DNA of 64,000 nt from an uncultured Sulfitobacter sp. (GCA_947501805.1 CANMXJ010000004.1:310001-374000), one strand, 5' to 3'; positions 44,255 to 54,305 are shown, numbered from the stretch's first letter. Notes: generated by a model not told the origin, from the letters alone. A program made the numbers and translations.

Positions 44255-44286
44255 CACAAATGGCGCAAGGAATTGCGCCATTTGTG
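44255..44286. terminator. Perfect 14-bp hairpin after DUF924 gene
   Basis: CACAAATGGCGCAA and TTGCGCCATTTGTG pair perfectly around GGAA. It lies 36 bases after the DUF924 stop on the minus strand, with no T-run. Probably a 3'-end or factor-independent stop element. Confidence 0.5.
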
Positions 44287-44322
44287 TTAACGGATAATAC
44301 TTTTGAGAAGTGGCGATTGCGC

Positions 44323-44913
44323 CTAAGCAGCTTGTTTGGCGTCTTGCTGCAGTTGGCGCAGGGTGGCACCGTACCCGCCTTCCCCCAGATAAGCCTGCTC
44401 CAACGCTGTACCGCTGCGCGACAATGCAGCGTTGCGATAGGGGAAACGGCCAAAGCGACGGATCACTTCGCGGTGCGCGCGCGCATGCAGCAGATTGTTT
44501 TCGCGCCCGACCGGCATCCGCTCGCACATCAAACGGACGCAGCGGTCCTGGTCACACAGGTTTTCAGAGTGCATCAGGGGCAAGTAAAAGAACTGGCGCG
44601 CCGGTTCGTCAATGCGCAAGTCCCACTCCCGTTCGATCGCGGATTTGGCAACGGCGAGCGCAGCCCGGTCGCTGGAAAAAGCGCGGCTTTGACCACGAAA
44701 CATGTTGCGCGGAAATTGATCGGTCAGGATAAGATAGGCCAAGGCACCAGACGGATAGGTATGCCAAAGCGAAAAATTACCCTCGCACGCGGCCTCCCAT
44801 GTCTCCAAAAACCGTTCGCGAATGGTGGCATCCAAGGCGTCACTTGCCCCATACCAGCCTTTCGGACCTACCTCGTCCAACCAAAATTCAAGTATCTCAT
44901 CCGGGCCTACCAT
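44323..44913 (-). CDS. DUF924 family protein
   Basis: A 196-residue soluble helical protein of the DUF924 (YdcA-like, TPR-fold) family. Conserved ILEFWLDEVGPKGWYG at the start, then ILTDQFPRNMFRGQSRAFSSD and ARQFFYLPLMHSENLCDQD, identify it. No biochemical function is established that I know of. AAGGAA precedes the ATG. It stands between an MFS gene and lpdA on the same strand. Confidence 0.88.
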   Translation of the reverse strand: MVGPDEILEFWLDEVGPKGWYGASDALDATIRERFLETWEAACEGNFSLWHTYPSGALAYLILTDQFPRNMFRGQSRAFSSDRAALAVAKSAIEREWDLRIDEPARQFFYLPLMHSENLCDQDRCVRLMCERMPVGRENNLLHARAHREVIRRFGRFPYRNAALSRSGTALEQAYLGEGGYGATLRQLQQDAKQAA

Positions 44914-45015
44914 AGCGCGTTCCTTTGAGTTTTCGCGACAACCTGTTCATGTTAAATACATTTTTGGCACAGTGGATACTCACGAATTGTATCAGAACCG
45001 ACATGTTTGCCCCCT

Positions 45016-46275
45016 TTAAGCGGCTGTTTCGTCTTCCTGTTCCGCTTCAATGGCGATTTCCTGCGCATACTCCACCGCCATCGCAGTGGCTGTTGGATAA
45101 ATCGGGACGTAGCTTCCGGTCTCGTCGGTCGGAACGGTCTTGCGCTGGGTCGTCCGGTACGCGGCATAAACAAGCAACACACCAAACAGGACAGCGGTGT
45201 AAAGATAGAAGGCAGATGGACCGAGGCTGGTTCCCATCAGAAAACCCAATACAATCGGGCCAAAGACTGCGCCAAGCCCGTTGATGAAGATAAGACCGCT
45301 TGATCCGGCAGCCATGTCTTCGTGCTCCAGAAAGTCATTGGTATGGGCGATCAACAAAGAATACAGCGGATTGGACATACCTCCGGTCAAAAAGGAAGAA
45401 ATCAGCAGGAAATTGAAGTTTGCCCCCATGGTCATGCCCAAGATCGAGGCCAGCAGACCAACGAGGCACACACCGATCACAAGATAGCGACGATCCATGC
45501 GGTCCGACATCAAACCGATGGGATATTGCAACACAATCGCCCCCACAAAGAAGGACGACACAAAAACAGATATCTGTCCGATGCTCAGCCCCGCCTGCGC
45601 GGCATAAACAGACGACATGCCAAATTGTGCGGCAAATATCCCGCCCAAAAGGGCCATCCCCACCGCCCCTAGGGGTGAGAAGTTGACCAGTTCACGCAAG
45701 CTCATCGGTTTTGTGGTATCAAAGGCGGGCGTTGGCGAGATCGACAATAGGATCGGCGTGATTGCAAGGCTCACCAAGATCGACGGGATCACAAACAACA
45801 CAAATCCGGAAGGGTCAGCCGTCAGCAAGAGGGCTTGGGAAATCACGATGCCAAGGGTCTGGACAATCATATAGAGTGACAGCGCCTGACCGCGGTTGGA
45901 ATTGTCTGCTGCGTTGTTCAGCCAGCTTTCTGCCGTCACGTACACAGCCGAAAAACAAAAGCCGATCAGGATACGGCCAAGAGACCAGACAATGATATTC
46001 GGGAAAGTCGGGTAAAGGATCATCACCGCCGAGATCAGCGAGGCCAGCGCGGCAAACACGCGCACATGGCCGACACGACGGATCATGCCCGGTGCCATGC
46101 GTGATCCCCCCAAGAACCCCACAAAGTAACATGACATTACAATCGACATCTCGAAGGTCGAGAAATTCTCGATCGCACCCCGAATGCCAAGCATCGTGCC
46201 TTGCATGCCATTGCCGATCATCAGCAGCCCCATACCGAGCAGCAGCGCCCATGCGCTTGATAAAACCTGAATCAT
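45016..46275 (-). CDS. MFS transporter, YcaD-like
   Basis: A 419-residue major facilitator with 12 predicted helices (first at about 8-25, last at about 360-378) and an acidic cytosolic tail (about 385-419; EIAIEAEQEDETAA). Residues 35-60 (FSTFEMSIVMSCYFVGFLGGSRMAP) and FSAVYVTAESWLN resemble the YcaD-type subfamily of unknown substrate. It follows queA by 81 bp on the same strand. Confidence 0.86.
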   Translation of the reverse strand: MIQVLSSAWALLLGMGLLMIGNGMQGTMLGIRGAIENFSTFEMSIVMSCYFVGFLGGSRMAPGMIRRVGHVRVFAALASLISAVMILYPTFPNIIVWSLGRILIGFCFSAVYVTAESWLNNAADNSNRGQALSLYMIVQTLGIVISQALLLTADPSGFVLFVIPSILVSLAITPILLSISPTPAFDTTKPMSLRELVNFSPLGAVGMALLGGIFAAQFGMSSVYAAQAGLSIGQISVFVSSFFVGAIVLQYPIGLMSDRMDRRYLVIGVCLVGLLASILGMTMGANFNFLLISSFLTGGMSNPLYSLLIAHTNDFLEHEDMAAGSSGLIFINGLGAVFGPIVLGFLMGTSLGPSAFYLYTAVLFGVLLVYAAYRTTQRKTVPTDETGSYVPIYPTATAMAVEYAQEIAIEAEQEDETAA

Positions 46276-46356
46276 CGGAAATTCCTTTGTGTGTCGTGGC
46301 CCTGACTGGACCTGTTGATCTGCCGCGTCAGCCCCATCCGCGACAAATCTGGCGGT

Positions 46357-47421
46357 TCAGCCGCGCGTTTGCGACATCGGGATCAAAAGCGACGCATCGC
46401 CATAAGAAAAGAAACGGTATTTGTGGGCAATCGCGTGATCATAAATGCGGCGAACACGCTCGGGCCCAATCAGCGCGGAGACCAGCATCATCAATGTTGA
46501 CTTAGGCAGATGGAAGTTGGTCATCAGCGCATCCGCCACCTGAAATTCGAACCCTGGCGTGATGAAAATGTCGGTGTCGCCTTCCCATGGCTGGATTGTG
46601 CCTCCGCGTCCTGCCGTTTCGATCAGGCGCAATGCGGTGGTGCCAACCGGGATCACACGACCACCGGCGGCCTTGGTCGCGGCAATCTCCTGTGCCGCCT
46701 GCATACTTACCTGCCCCCATTCGGCGTGCATTTTGTGATCGGATATGTCGTCAACCTTGACCGGCAAAAACGTACCCGCGCCCACATGGAGGGTGACATG
46801 GGTAAAGGTGACACCTGCCTTTTTCAGTGCATCCAGCAATGGTTCATCAAAATGCAGGGACGCGGTGGGGGCTGCGACCGCGCCCGCGTGGCGCGCCCAT
46901 ACGGTTTGATAATCCGTCTTGTCCTGCGCATCAGCGGCGCGTTTGCCCGCAATGTAAGGCGGCAGCGGCATCGCCCCTGCCGCATTCAACGCCGCATCGA
47001 AATCATCGCCCTCGCAGTTAAAGCGCAGATGGCCCTGCCCGTCTGCAACACCTTCCAATGTGGCCGACAAGGCATCGCTGAAGGTGACCGTTTCGCCTTC
47101 TTTGAGCTTGCGCAGGGGTTTGATCAACGCGGACCACGTACCATCGCCCCTTGGCTCCAGCAAAGTGACTTCGATCTTGGCCTCAACCCGCCCTTGCGCA
47201 GAATTGCGCACCCGCACACCTGCCAAACGCGCGGGGATAACGCGGGTGTCGTTCAACACCAGCCTGTCGCCGGGGCGCAACCATTTGGTCAGATCTGTCA
47301 CATGCTGGTCGTGGAACGCATCACCATCCGCCACCAGCAAACGCGCCGAGGATCGCGGCACAGCGGGACGCGTGGCGATCAGGTCTTCGGGCAGTTCGAA
47401 ATCAAAATCGGAAAGTTTCAT
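46357..47421 (-). CDS. queA: tRNA preQ1-34 ribosyltransferase-isomerase
   Basis: A 354-residue enzyme that uses SAM to build the epoxyqueuosine cyclopentene ring on preQ1 at tRNA position 34. The N-terminal [27 protein letters not shown] and [27 protein letters not shown] are diagnostic. Complete. It follows the large AsmA-like gene by 9 bp. No tgt is in the window. Confidence 0.96.
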   Translation of the reverse strand: MKLSDFDFELPEDLIATRPAVPRSSARLLVADGDAFHDQHVTDLTKWLRPGDRLVLNDTRVIPARLAGVRVRNSAQGRVEAKIEVTLLEPRGDGTWSALIKPLRKLKEGETVTFSDALSATLEGVADGQGHLRFNCEGDDFDAALNAAGAMPLPPYIAGKRAADAQDKTDYQTVWARHAGAVAAPTASLHFDEPLLDALKKAGVTFTHVTLHVGAGTFLPVKVDDISDHKMHAEWGQVSMQAAQEIAATKAAGGRVIPVGTTALRLIETAGRGGTIQPWEGDTDIFITPGFEFQVADALMTNFHLPKSTLMMLVSALIGPERVRRIYDHAIAHKYRFFSYGDASLLIPMSQTRG

Positions 47422-47430
47422 GGCCGCGCC

Positions 47431-50400
47431 TTACCGCCCCTCATGGTCGCGGGCAACCGGTCTTTGCGCGGTCGACGCGGCTTGCGGCAAAGTACTCTCT
47501 GTCACGCCCTCAACTGCCGGCAAATCAGGGGGTGGTGCGCGGAAAATCTCGCGGAACATTGCAGGTGTCAGCGCAGAAAGCGGATTGACCGAAACCTTGG
47601 GTTCTTTGGCAAGGCCATTCAACGCGTAATTGAAGCCGATCAGCCCCTCGCCCTTGCGGGTGAACAAGGAACCGATACCGTTCAGCAAATAGACCGGAGA
47701 AATCACACCCTGCATCGCAATCCGGCCCGTATCAAGCGCGTAAATGCCGTCCATGGAAAGCCCCATGGAGGCCCCGACCGCGCTGGCTTTGGTCAAGGTC
47801 AGCTGATTGGAGGTCAGGCGGAAATCGGCCTCAACGTCTTCAAAGTAGATGCCATCCCCGTTGAGTTCATTCACAAGCCCCACAACCGACACTGCATTTA
47901 GCAGCGCCGCAATGCCCGGCGCATCCTTGATCCGCACGCCGCCCGCTTCAAGACGTCCATCAAACGCACCACCTGATCCGACAGGCAGCAACACCAGCGA
48001 AAGACTGCCCCCGACGACCTGTTTTAACAAACCCGCTGCGCGCAGCACATTGCCCGCATTTGCAGAGGTGATGCGCACCGCACTGCGCCCGCCTTGAGGC
48101 ACCACTGTTCCTGCAACAACGGCACCATCATTCAACCGCGCCTTGAAACTTCCATCCAGCCCATTCGCAGTGCCAAAGCGGCCCTGCAAATTTGTCAGCG
48201 CAATCGTATTGGTGATCTGCAACCTGTCCAATGTGATGTCCATTGGCGGCCCCGGCTGGCCCGAAGTTGATGTGCCGAAATCGGCGCGGCGTAAATCAAG
48301 CGTGCCACCACGCAGGACCACGGCCAACGGTTTACCCGCGCCCCGTCCCAGCAGATCAATCGGCACATTCAACCAATCGCCGACCCTGAGCGGATCAAAG
48401 CGTATGCGATCCAGCGACTTGTCCGCGTTAAAGCGGATGGTGCCGGAGGCGTTCAGTCCAGGTGCCGAGAAATCAAGCTTGTCGACCTGCAGAACCGGCG
48501 CAAGCAACAGAGCAAGGTCGAGGTTGCCCGCGCGGTTTGCCGGTTTCACCCAAGACACCTGCGGCACAGCGACCCTTAGACCAACCAGATCAGAGCGCAG
48601 CGTCAGGCGCGGCGGCGCACCGCGCGCTAGCGTAACCTCCACCTGACCGTTGGTCCGCCCCGAAACGGAGCCGGGCGGGAGTTTGACTCCAAAGGTTTCC
48701 AAAGCATCCGGCGTCAGGATCACATCTGCCTGCAAAGTGCCCGGTGGTGCGCCCTTTCCGATTGGTTGCTTGTATTGCGCCTCAAAAGGCACCCCGTCGA
48801 GCGTACCGCCTCCCGCAAGCGTGACCTCGCCATTGTCCGCTGCAAGCGTCAACCGATCCGCCAGAACTCTTCTGTCCTTGACCAGAACATCCGAGCGCAC
48901 GGACAGCAGATCGCCCTGAACGTGGTAGTCGACCTTGGGTTTTGTCCCCGGTTTCAAGGGCAAGGACAACGTGCCCGTCATGACGGCCTCGCCCTCGGCC
49001 AAGGTGACAGGCAGCTTGGCTTTGTCCATCACTGACAGGGGCGGCATATTCAGCAAGGACAGGGCAGCCGTCACACTGGAACGGGTTTCAAGGCGCACCA
49101 CGGACGGGGTGCCATCCTTTACGCCAACCTCGGGAATGATGAAGGAGGAACCGCTCACCGCGATGTCGCCACCTTGTGGCGGAGTGAGTGTGCCGGCATC
49201 CAGAGAAATCACAAGACGTTTGTCCGCAAGGCTGAAATGACCGCGCCCTTGCGTGATCGGCGGCAGGGTTTTCATAAACTGGACCGTGGCTCCGGTGTAG
49301 TCGAATGCCAGATACGTCTGCGGGATGAGGCCCGGCGCGCGACGCACAGCAACGTCGATGTTTTCTATCACGCCAGCCTTGAGATTGGTGGTCAACCACT
49401 GGCGGGTGCGCGGTACAGCACGTTCCGGCCACAGAGTAAAAAGACGTTCGGGTCTGACCCCGTCCATCCGGCCGTCAAGCGCCAAGCGCCAGCCATCAGG
49501 GTCAGCGGTGACAGTGCCATCAACCAGCAATGTGCGTTCTTCATCGGTAATCTGCGCGCGCCCCAGTGTCACGCGGAACGGGTTCAGTTGCAGACGGAAA
49601 TCAACGTCCGCCCCTGTCAATTCAACTGGTGCATCATAGAGGTCACTCGGGTTCGCCGATATCCCTGTCAGGCTGATCTGACCAACCAGATCTGTCAAAG
49701 CACTGCCGTTAGCATCCAGCCCCAACACAGCCGTTCCGGTTGCCTGTCCCGTGATCCATTTGCTGCGCACAGAGAGTTCGTCAAATTGCAGCAACCGCTC
49801 TGCCGGATCATAACTGAAATAACTGCGCGCTTGTTCGAAAGGGATTGGTGCAGTGCCCGCGTTCGGCTGGATTGCCCCTGCCCCGATCTGGAGTGTCGCG
49901 GAAAGAGGTGTGAACGTCCCGTCACTGTTCAAGCCCGACCTCACAGAGCCGGAGATCGGCGCTTGCAAGACGCCAAGCCATGCAAACGCCAGACTTTGCG
50001 CCGCGATATCCTGAGCTGCAAGATCCTCGAAGGCGACACCAAATTCTGCCTCTGTTTCACCGATAATGCTGGCGTAATTTGCCGCCACGGTGGCAACACC
50101 AACACCGCCGTTCAGCACGGCAAGGTCTGCTGCAATTGTCAGATCGCCGTCTTCGCGGCCCAATCTCAGACGCCCGCCATCGACCGTCCACGCCCTGTCT
50201 GACGCCTCGTCCTCATAGCGCAGGGTCAACGCACGCAGATCAACTTCGCGCAATGCACTGAGCGCAGGACTGAGTAAAACCTGATCCACCTGGCCGATAA
50301 GTTGCGGCAACGTCGCCGCCTGCCGCTCTGCGGACAGACCGTTACTGCCTGCCTGAACCGCAAAACTGCCATCCGCAGCACGGCGCAGCCGCGCCGTAAT

Positions 50401-50805
50401 ACCAGACAGTGCAATAATTTTGGGCTGAAGCTGCCCCTCAAGCAAAGACCGCCCCGACAGCGTGGCTTTGAATTCATTAAACCGGATAATCTCTTCGCCA
50501 GATACGGATTTTACAGCCACATTGCGCAGACGGATGCGCGGTCGCCAACTTTCTTCCATCAGAAACGCCATCTCGCCAAAGCTGACCCGCGCTTGCGGGA
50601 TCACCTGTGCAATGCGTGCCTCGACTTTGGTGCGCAACCAGTCGGGCGCGTTCACCGGATGGGTCTTGAGGTAATAGACGCCTGCGCCAACTGTCAGCAC
50701 CGCGACAGTGGTCAATCCGACAGCCATATTGAGCAGCCACATCACGCCCTTGCCCACATGGCGGCTGCGCTTTTTTCTGGGCATGGATGTATCTGCGTCG
50801 CTCAT
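47431..50805 (-). CDS. Large AsmA/YhdP-like envelope protein
   Basis: A 1124-residue protein with one N-terminal membrane helix (about 24-47) and a very long beta-rich periplasmic part. The middle (about 300-760) resembles DUF3971 and the C-terminus (about 960-1085, with GSLSLVLLPVGSGGAFDGRLEAGG) the AsmA-like C domain, as in YhdP and TamB relatives. These form hydrophobic grooves that bridge inner and outer membrane and move phospholipids; that role here is inferred. Proline/alanine-rich tail. A 96-bp gap separates it from divergent bcp. Confidence 0.87.
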   Translation of the reverse strand: MSDADTSMPRKKRSRHVGKGVMWLLNMAVGLTTVAVLTVGAGVYYLKTHPVNAPDWLRTKVEARIAQVIPQARVSFGEMAFLMEESWRPRIRLRNVAVKSVSGEEIIRFNEFKATLSGRSLLEGQLQPKIIALSGITARLRRAADGSFAVQAGSNGLSAERQAATLPQLIGQVDQVLLSPALSALREVDLRALTLRYEDEASDRAWTVDGGRLRLGREDGDLTIAADLAVLNGGVGVATVAANYASIIGETEAEFGVAFEDLAAQDIAAQSLAFAWLGVLQAPISGSVRSGLNSDGTFTPLSATLQIGAGAIQPNAGTAPIPFEQARSYFSYDPAERLLQFDELSVRSKWITGQATGTAVLGLDANGSALTDLVGQISLTGISANPSDLYDAPVELTGADVDFRLQLNPFRVTLGRAQITDEERTLLVDGTVTADPDGWRLALDGRMDGVRPERLFTLWPERAVPRTRQWLTTNLKAGVIENIDVAVRRAPGLIPQTYLAFDYTGATVQFMKTLPPITQGRGHFSLADKRLVISLDAGTLTPPQGGDIAVSGSSFIIPEVGVKDGTPSVVRLETRSSVTAALSLLNMPPLSVMDKAKLPVTLAEGEAVMTGTLSLPLKPGTKPKVDYHVQGDLLSVRSDVLVKDRRVLADRLTLAADNGEVTLAGGGTLDGVPFEAQYKQPIGKGAPPGTLQADVILTPDALETFGVKLPPGSVSGRTNGQVEVTLARGAPPRLTLRSDLVGLRVAVPQVSWVKPANRAGNLDLALLLAPVLQVDKLDFSAPGLNASGTIRFNADKSLDRIRFDPLRVGDWLNVPIDLLGRGAGKPLAVVLRGGTLDLRRADFGTSTSGQPGPPMDITLDRLQITNTIALTNLQGRFGTANGLDGSFKARLNDGAVVAGTVVPQGGRSAVRITSANAGNVLRAAGLLKQVVGGSLSLVLLPVGSGGAFDGRLEAGGVRIKDAPGIAALLNAVSVVGLVNELNGDGIYFEDVEADFRLTSNQLTLTKASAVGASMGLSMDGIYALDTGRIAMQGVISPVYLLNGIGSLFTRKGEGLIGFNYALNGLAKEPKVSVNPLSALTPAMFREIFRAPPPDLPAVEGVTESTLPQAASTAQRPVARDHEGR

Positions 50806-50901
50806 TCCGGACCCGCTTTGGTTTCACAGGCTTGGCACCCGCGAATATCGCTCTAGTATGTCAGGCTGCAACCGACCTTCCAAGTGAAAGACACGTGACC
50901 T

Positions 50902-51363
50902 ATGCCCGATATCAATGATACTGCCCCCGATTTCACTCTGCCCGTCACCGGCGGCGGCGAAGTTACGCTGAGCGCGCTCAACGGCACGCCAGTCGTGTTG
51001 TTTTTCTACCCACGTGACGACACGCCGGGCTGCACCAAGGAAAGCATCAGTTTCTCCGCAAAACTGTCCGATTTTGAGGCGGCGGGTACGAAAGTGTTCG
51101 GCATTTCGCGCGACACAATGGCGAAACATGACAAGTTTGTCGCCAAGCATGCGCTGACAGTACCGCTGTTGTCGGACGAAGAAGGCACTGTGACCGAAAG
51201 CTACGGCGTGTGGGTCGAGAAAAACATGTACGGCAAGAAATCCATGGGGATTGAACGCGCAACCTACTTGATTGGTGCAGATGGCAAGATCGCTCAGGTC
51301 TGGCGAAAGGTGAAAGTGCCGGGCCATGTCGAGGCGGTCCTTGAGACGGTACGCGCGCTGTGA
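50902..51363 (+). CDS. bcp: Peroxiredoxin, Bcp/PrxQ type, 1-Cys form
   Basis: A 153-residue peroxide-reducing enzyme. The peroxidatic Cys44 lies in FYPRDDTPGCTKE. In classical Bcp a resolving Cys follows five residues later; here residue 49 is Ile and the protein has no other Cys, so it must be recycled by an outside thiol such as glutaredoxin or glutathione. The stop overlaps the next gene's GTG by 4 bp (GTGA), coupling it to a ferritin-like protein. Confidence 0.94.
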   Translation: MPDINDTAPDFTLPVTGGGEVTLSALNGTPVVLFFYPRDDTPGCTKESISFSAKLSDFEAAGTKVFGISRDTMAKHDKFVAKHALTVPLLSDEEGTVTESYGVWVEKNMYGKKSMGIERATYLIGADGKIAQVWRKVKVPGHVEAVLETVRAL

Positions 51364-52163
51364 TCGCGCTGGCCGAAATGGCGGATGCCGTGTTGCGCTG
51401 CCCCGGCGGGCGCGAAAAAACCGCCTTGTCGCGCGGTTTTGCGGCGCAGTGGCAAGCTGCCCGTGCGCGGGGGGAAACACCGGAAATAGGCACCGCGCTA
51501 CCGCCGCTGCATCCGGCAAGGCCGGAAAAGCCGGAACTCCTTAGCCCGCGGGACGTGCCCCACCGCAAGCCCGGCACCCCCGAAGGCCGCATCGCTTTGC
51601 TGCATGCGGTGGCGCATATCGAACTCAACGCCGTTGATTTGCACTGGGACATCATCGCCCGTTTTACCGACACCAAATTCCCGATGGGTTTTTATGATGA
51701 TTGGGTCAAAGCGGCGGACGAAGAATCCAAACACTTCAATCTGATGGCAGATTGTCTTGAGGAAGTAGGCAGTTTTTACGGGGCGCTCCCTGCCCATGCA
51801 GGCATGTGGCGTGCGGCAGAAGATACGATAGATGATCTGATGGGGCGCCTCGCTGTCGTGCCAATGGTGCTTGAGGCTCGGGGACTGGATGTGACACCAA
51901 ACATGATCAAGCTTTTCAAACAAGCCAAAGCAGAGAGCGCGGTGGCCGCACTGGAGACAATATACAGCGAAGAAGTTGCACATGTGGCCTACGGCAGCAA
52001 ATGGTTCCATTTTCTATGTGGACGTTTTGATGCGGATCCAAAGGAGCGGTTTCACACCTTGGTCAGAAAGTACTTTCATGGTGATCTGAAACCACCCTTC
52101 AACGAGGAAAAACGCGCCGAGGCGGGCATCCCTCCTGACTTCTACTGGCCCCTGACCGCCTGA
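51360..52163 (+). CDS. DUF455 ferritin-like protein
   Basis: A 267-residue protein of the DUF455 family with a ferritin-like four-helix core. Candidate di-iron ligands are in HAVAHIELNAVDLHWD, ADEESKHFNLM, ARGLDVTPNM and YSEEVAHVAYG, the Glu/His pattern of ferritin-like oxidases. Its function is unknown; coupling to a peroxiredoxin suggests oxidative stress or peroxide-linked iron chemistry. GTG start in the bcp stop codon. Confidence 0.85.
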   Translation: MIALAEMADAVLRCPGGREKTALSRGFAAQWQAARARGETPEIGTALPPLHPARPEKPELLSPRDVPHRKPGTPEGRIALLHAVAHIELNAVDLHWDIIARFTDTKFPMGFYDDWVKAADEESKHFNLMADCLEEVGSFYGALPAHAGMWRAAEDTIDDLMGRLAVVPMVLEARGLDVTPNMIKLFKQAKAESAVAALETIYSEEVAHVAYGSKWFHFLCGRFDADPKERFHTLVRKYFHGDLKPPFNEEKRAEAGIPPDFYWPLTA

Positions 52164-52364
52164 AATCAGGCGTAGGGGTAGAGTGAACCACGCAACTCAA
52201 GTCACTGGTATCGGCGGATTTTTGCCAATATGCACCATTCCGCCGATTTAACGTAGGGGCATAGGTCAACAAGCTTGCCCGAAGTGGTCTCACTGTCTAA
52301 TGAAAGCCAAACAAAGCGCCACACAAGATGGCGCGTCGTTGGGACAGACGAAGGGAATACACAC

Positions 52365-53693
52365 GTGCGCTCAAGATTTGCCATAAAAATCAATGCTATT
52401 CTGGAACAACATTTTCCTGAACGGCGCGTGTTCCTAAAGTCCGACAATGATACCCGTTTTATCCGTTTACGTCCCGGAACGCAGCTTGTGGCTTTTGCGG
52501 GCAGTGCTCTTCTGGTGGCTTGGTCGATTATCGCAACCGCAGTTATCTTGATGGACAGCATCGGGTCGGGAAACTTTCGCGAACAGGCCAAACGGGACCA
52601 GCGCACCTATCAGGCGCGACTGAACGATCTGTCCTCGCAGCGTGACAGCCGTGCCGCCGAGGCCATTGCAGCGCAGGAACGTTTCAATGTCGCCCTCAAG
52701 CAGATCTCGATCATGCAATCTGAGTTGTTGAATTCCGAAACCCACCGGCGCGAGTTGGAAACCGGTATCGACGTGATCCAGAACACCCTGCGTCAAACCA
52801 TGCATGACCGTGAAGAAGCGCGCACGCAGCTGACTGAACTGAAAGGCAGCCTACAAGATGGTGGCTCCGGTGTGGTCCGGACGGCATCAAATGCCGCGCC
52901 GCTGGATTTCCTCTCCGAGGCACTGGCCCGCACCGCAAAAGAACGCGATCAGGTTGTGGTTGATGCTCAGGAGGCCTTGCTTGAAGCGGATCGTATGACC
53001 CAAGAAATTGCGCTGATGCGGGATCAGAACGATGCAATCTTCCGCCAGTTGGAAGAAGCGATGTCTGTTTCAGTCGCGCCGCTCGACAAGATGTTTCGCA
53101 ATGCAGGCATGCCAACAGACCGCATTCTGGAAACCGTGCGCCGTGGTTATTCCGGTCAGGGTGGTCCCCTCGCCCCGCTGTCGTTCACCACACGTGGCGA
53201 AGAGCCGTCAGCCGATACACTGCGCGCCAACCGTCTGCTTAACCAGATGGACCGCTTGAACCTCTATCGTATCGCCGCGCAAAAAGCGCCCTTTGCGAAC
53301 CCTGTCAAAGATGCCTTTCGCTTTACGTCCAAATTCGGGTTTCGCCGTGATCCCAAGACGGGTGGACGGCGCATGCATTCCGGTGTGGATTTCGCCGCGG
53401 GCAATGGCACACCTCTTTATGCAACCGCCGATGGCGTGGTCACCCACTCGGGCTGGCAGTCGGGTTATGGCCGTCTGGTCAAGATCCAGCACGAGTTCGG
53501 TATCGAGACGCGCTATGCCCACATGTCCAAACTTCGCGTAAAAGTAGGACAAAGGGTCTCGCGCGGGCAACGAATTGGTGATATGGGGGCTTCTGGACGC
53601 GTAACCGGTGTTCACCTGCACTATGAAGTGCGTGTAGGTGGCAAAGCCGTCAACCCGATGATCTATATCAAGGCAGCAAACGATGTTTTCTAA
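52365..53693 (+). CDS. M23 family peptidase (LytM type), membrane-anchored
   Basis: A 442-residue murein endopeptidase or amidase activator. A membrane helix (about 40-62) is followed by a coiled coil (about 70-170), a linker and a C-terminal LytM domain with zinc ligands in HSGVDFA, the HMSKL region and HLHYEV, so it looks catalytically intact. The start is GTG 52365, 9 bases after GAAGGGAA; the frame is open to TTG 52275, but no ribosome site supports it. The last 11 bp overlap the bactofilin gene. Confidence 0.9.
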   Translation: MRSRFAIKINAILEQHFPERRVFLKSDNDTRFIRLRPGTQLVAFAGSALLVAWSIIATAVILMDSIGSGNFREQAKRDQRTYQARLNDLSSQRDSRAAEAIAAQERFNVALKQISIMQSELLNSETHRRELETGIDVIQNTLRQTMHDREEARTQLTELKGSLQDGGSGVVRTASNAAPLDFLSEALARTAKERDQVVVDAQEALLEADRMTQEIALMRDQNDAIFRQLEEAMSVSVAPLDKMFRNAGMPTDRILETVRRGYSGQGGPLAPLSFTTRGEEPSADTLRANRLLNQMDRLNLYRIAAQKAPFANPVKDAFRFTSKFGFRRDPKTGGRRMHSGVDFAAGNGTPLYATADGVVTHSGWQSGYGRLVKIQHEFGIETRYAHMSKLRVKVGQRVSRGQRIGDMGASGRVTGVHLHYEVRVGGKAVNPMIYIKAANDVF

Positions 53694-54192
53694 AAGCAAA
53701 ATCAACGATCCCGCCCCAAACAAAGACGCAGAAGCGTCCAAACCTGCGGCACCCGCGGCACCTGCACCCCAAACAACGGCGCAGGCAAAGCCAAGTGAAT
53801 TCAAGGCCAGCGCGCCAAAAGCCAAACCTCCGGCGTCGATCCTGTCTCAGGATTTGCACGTCACCGGAAACATGAAGACCACTGGTGACATTCAAGTCGA
53901 AGGCACAGTTGAGGGCGACATTCGCGCCCACCTGCTGACCATCGGTGAAACTGCTACCATCAAGGGCGAAGTGATTGCCGATGATGTTGTGATCAACGGC
54001 CGTATCGTTGGCCGTGTGCGTGGCTTGAAGGTCCGTCTGACATCAACTGCGCGGGTTGAGGGTGACATCATCCACAAGACAATCGCAATTGAATCCGGTG
54101 CGCATTTCGAAGGTTCTGTACAGCGTCAGGACGATCCGCTGAACCCCGGTGCAAAATCCGCACCAGCGGCCAAGGCGAACCCGGCAAGCTAA
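53683..54192 (+). CDS. Bactofilin
   Basis: A 169-residue bactofilin (DUF583) that polymerises into cytoskeletal filaments without nucleotide. A Pro/Ala/Lys-rich N-tail (about 1-50) precedes the right-handed beta-helix core (about 52-145; GDIQVEGTVEGDIRAHLLTIGETATIKGEV) and a short disordered C-tail. The 11-bp overlap with the M23 peptidase gene is the known bactofilin-peptidase partnership, where the filament places a wall hydrolase. A role in cell shape is inferred. Confidence 0.93.
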   Translation: MFSKSKINDPAPNKDAEASKPAAPAAPAPQTTAQAKPSEFKASAPKAKPPASILSQDLHVTGNMKTTGDIQVEGTVEGDIRAHLLTIGETATIKGEVIADDVVINGRIVGRVRGLKVRLTSTARVEGDIIHKTIAIESGAHFEGSVQRQDDPLNPGAKSAPAAKANPAS

Positions 54193-54216
54193 CGCTCAAG
54201 GTTACACCCGAATTTG

Positions 54217-54252
54217 AAAGGCACTGTCAGATCGCTGATGGTGCCTTTTTCT
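54217..54252 (+). terminator. Rho-independent terminator of bactofilin operon
   Basis: AAAGGCACTGTCAG pairs with CTGATGGTGCCTTT around ATCG with two mismatches, then TTTTTCTTT. Confidence 0.85.
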
Positions 54253-54278
54253 TTGGGGTGTTTGCCTTGCCGTAACAG

Positions 54279-54305
54279 AAAAAGGGCGCGCCTAGCAGCA
54301 CGCCC
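54279..54305 (-). terminator. Terminator of the cyclophilin pair
   Basis: On the minus strand GGGCGTGC pairs with GCGCGCCC (one G-T) around CTAGCA-type loop, followed by TTTTT. It lies 31 bases after the distal cyclophilin gene. Confidence 0.75.

Noticed and set aside
46510-47901. A 463-residue open frame opposite queA
   Set aside because: queA is certain by homology; the antisense product is rich in Arg, His and Cys with no domain.
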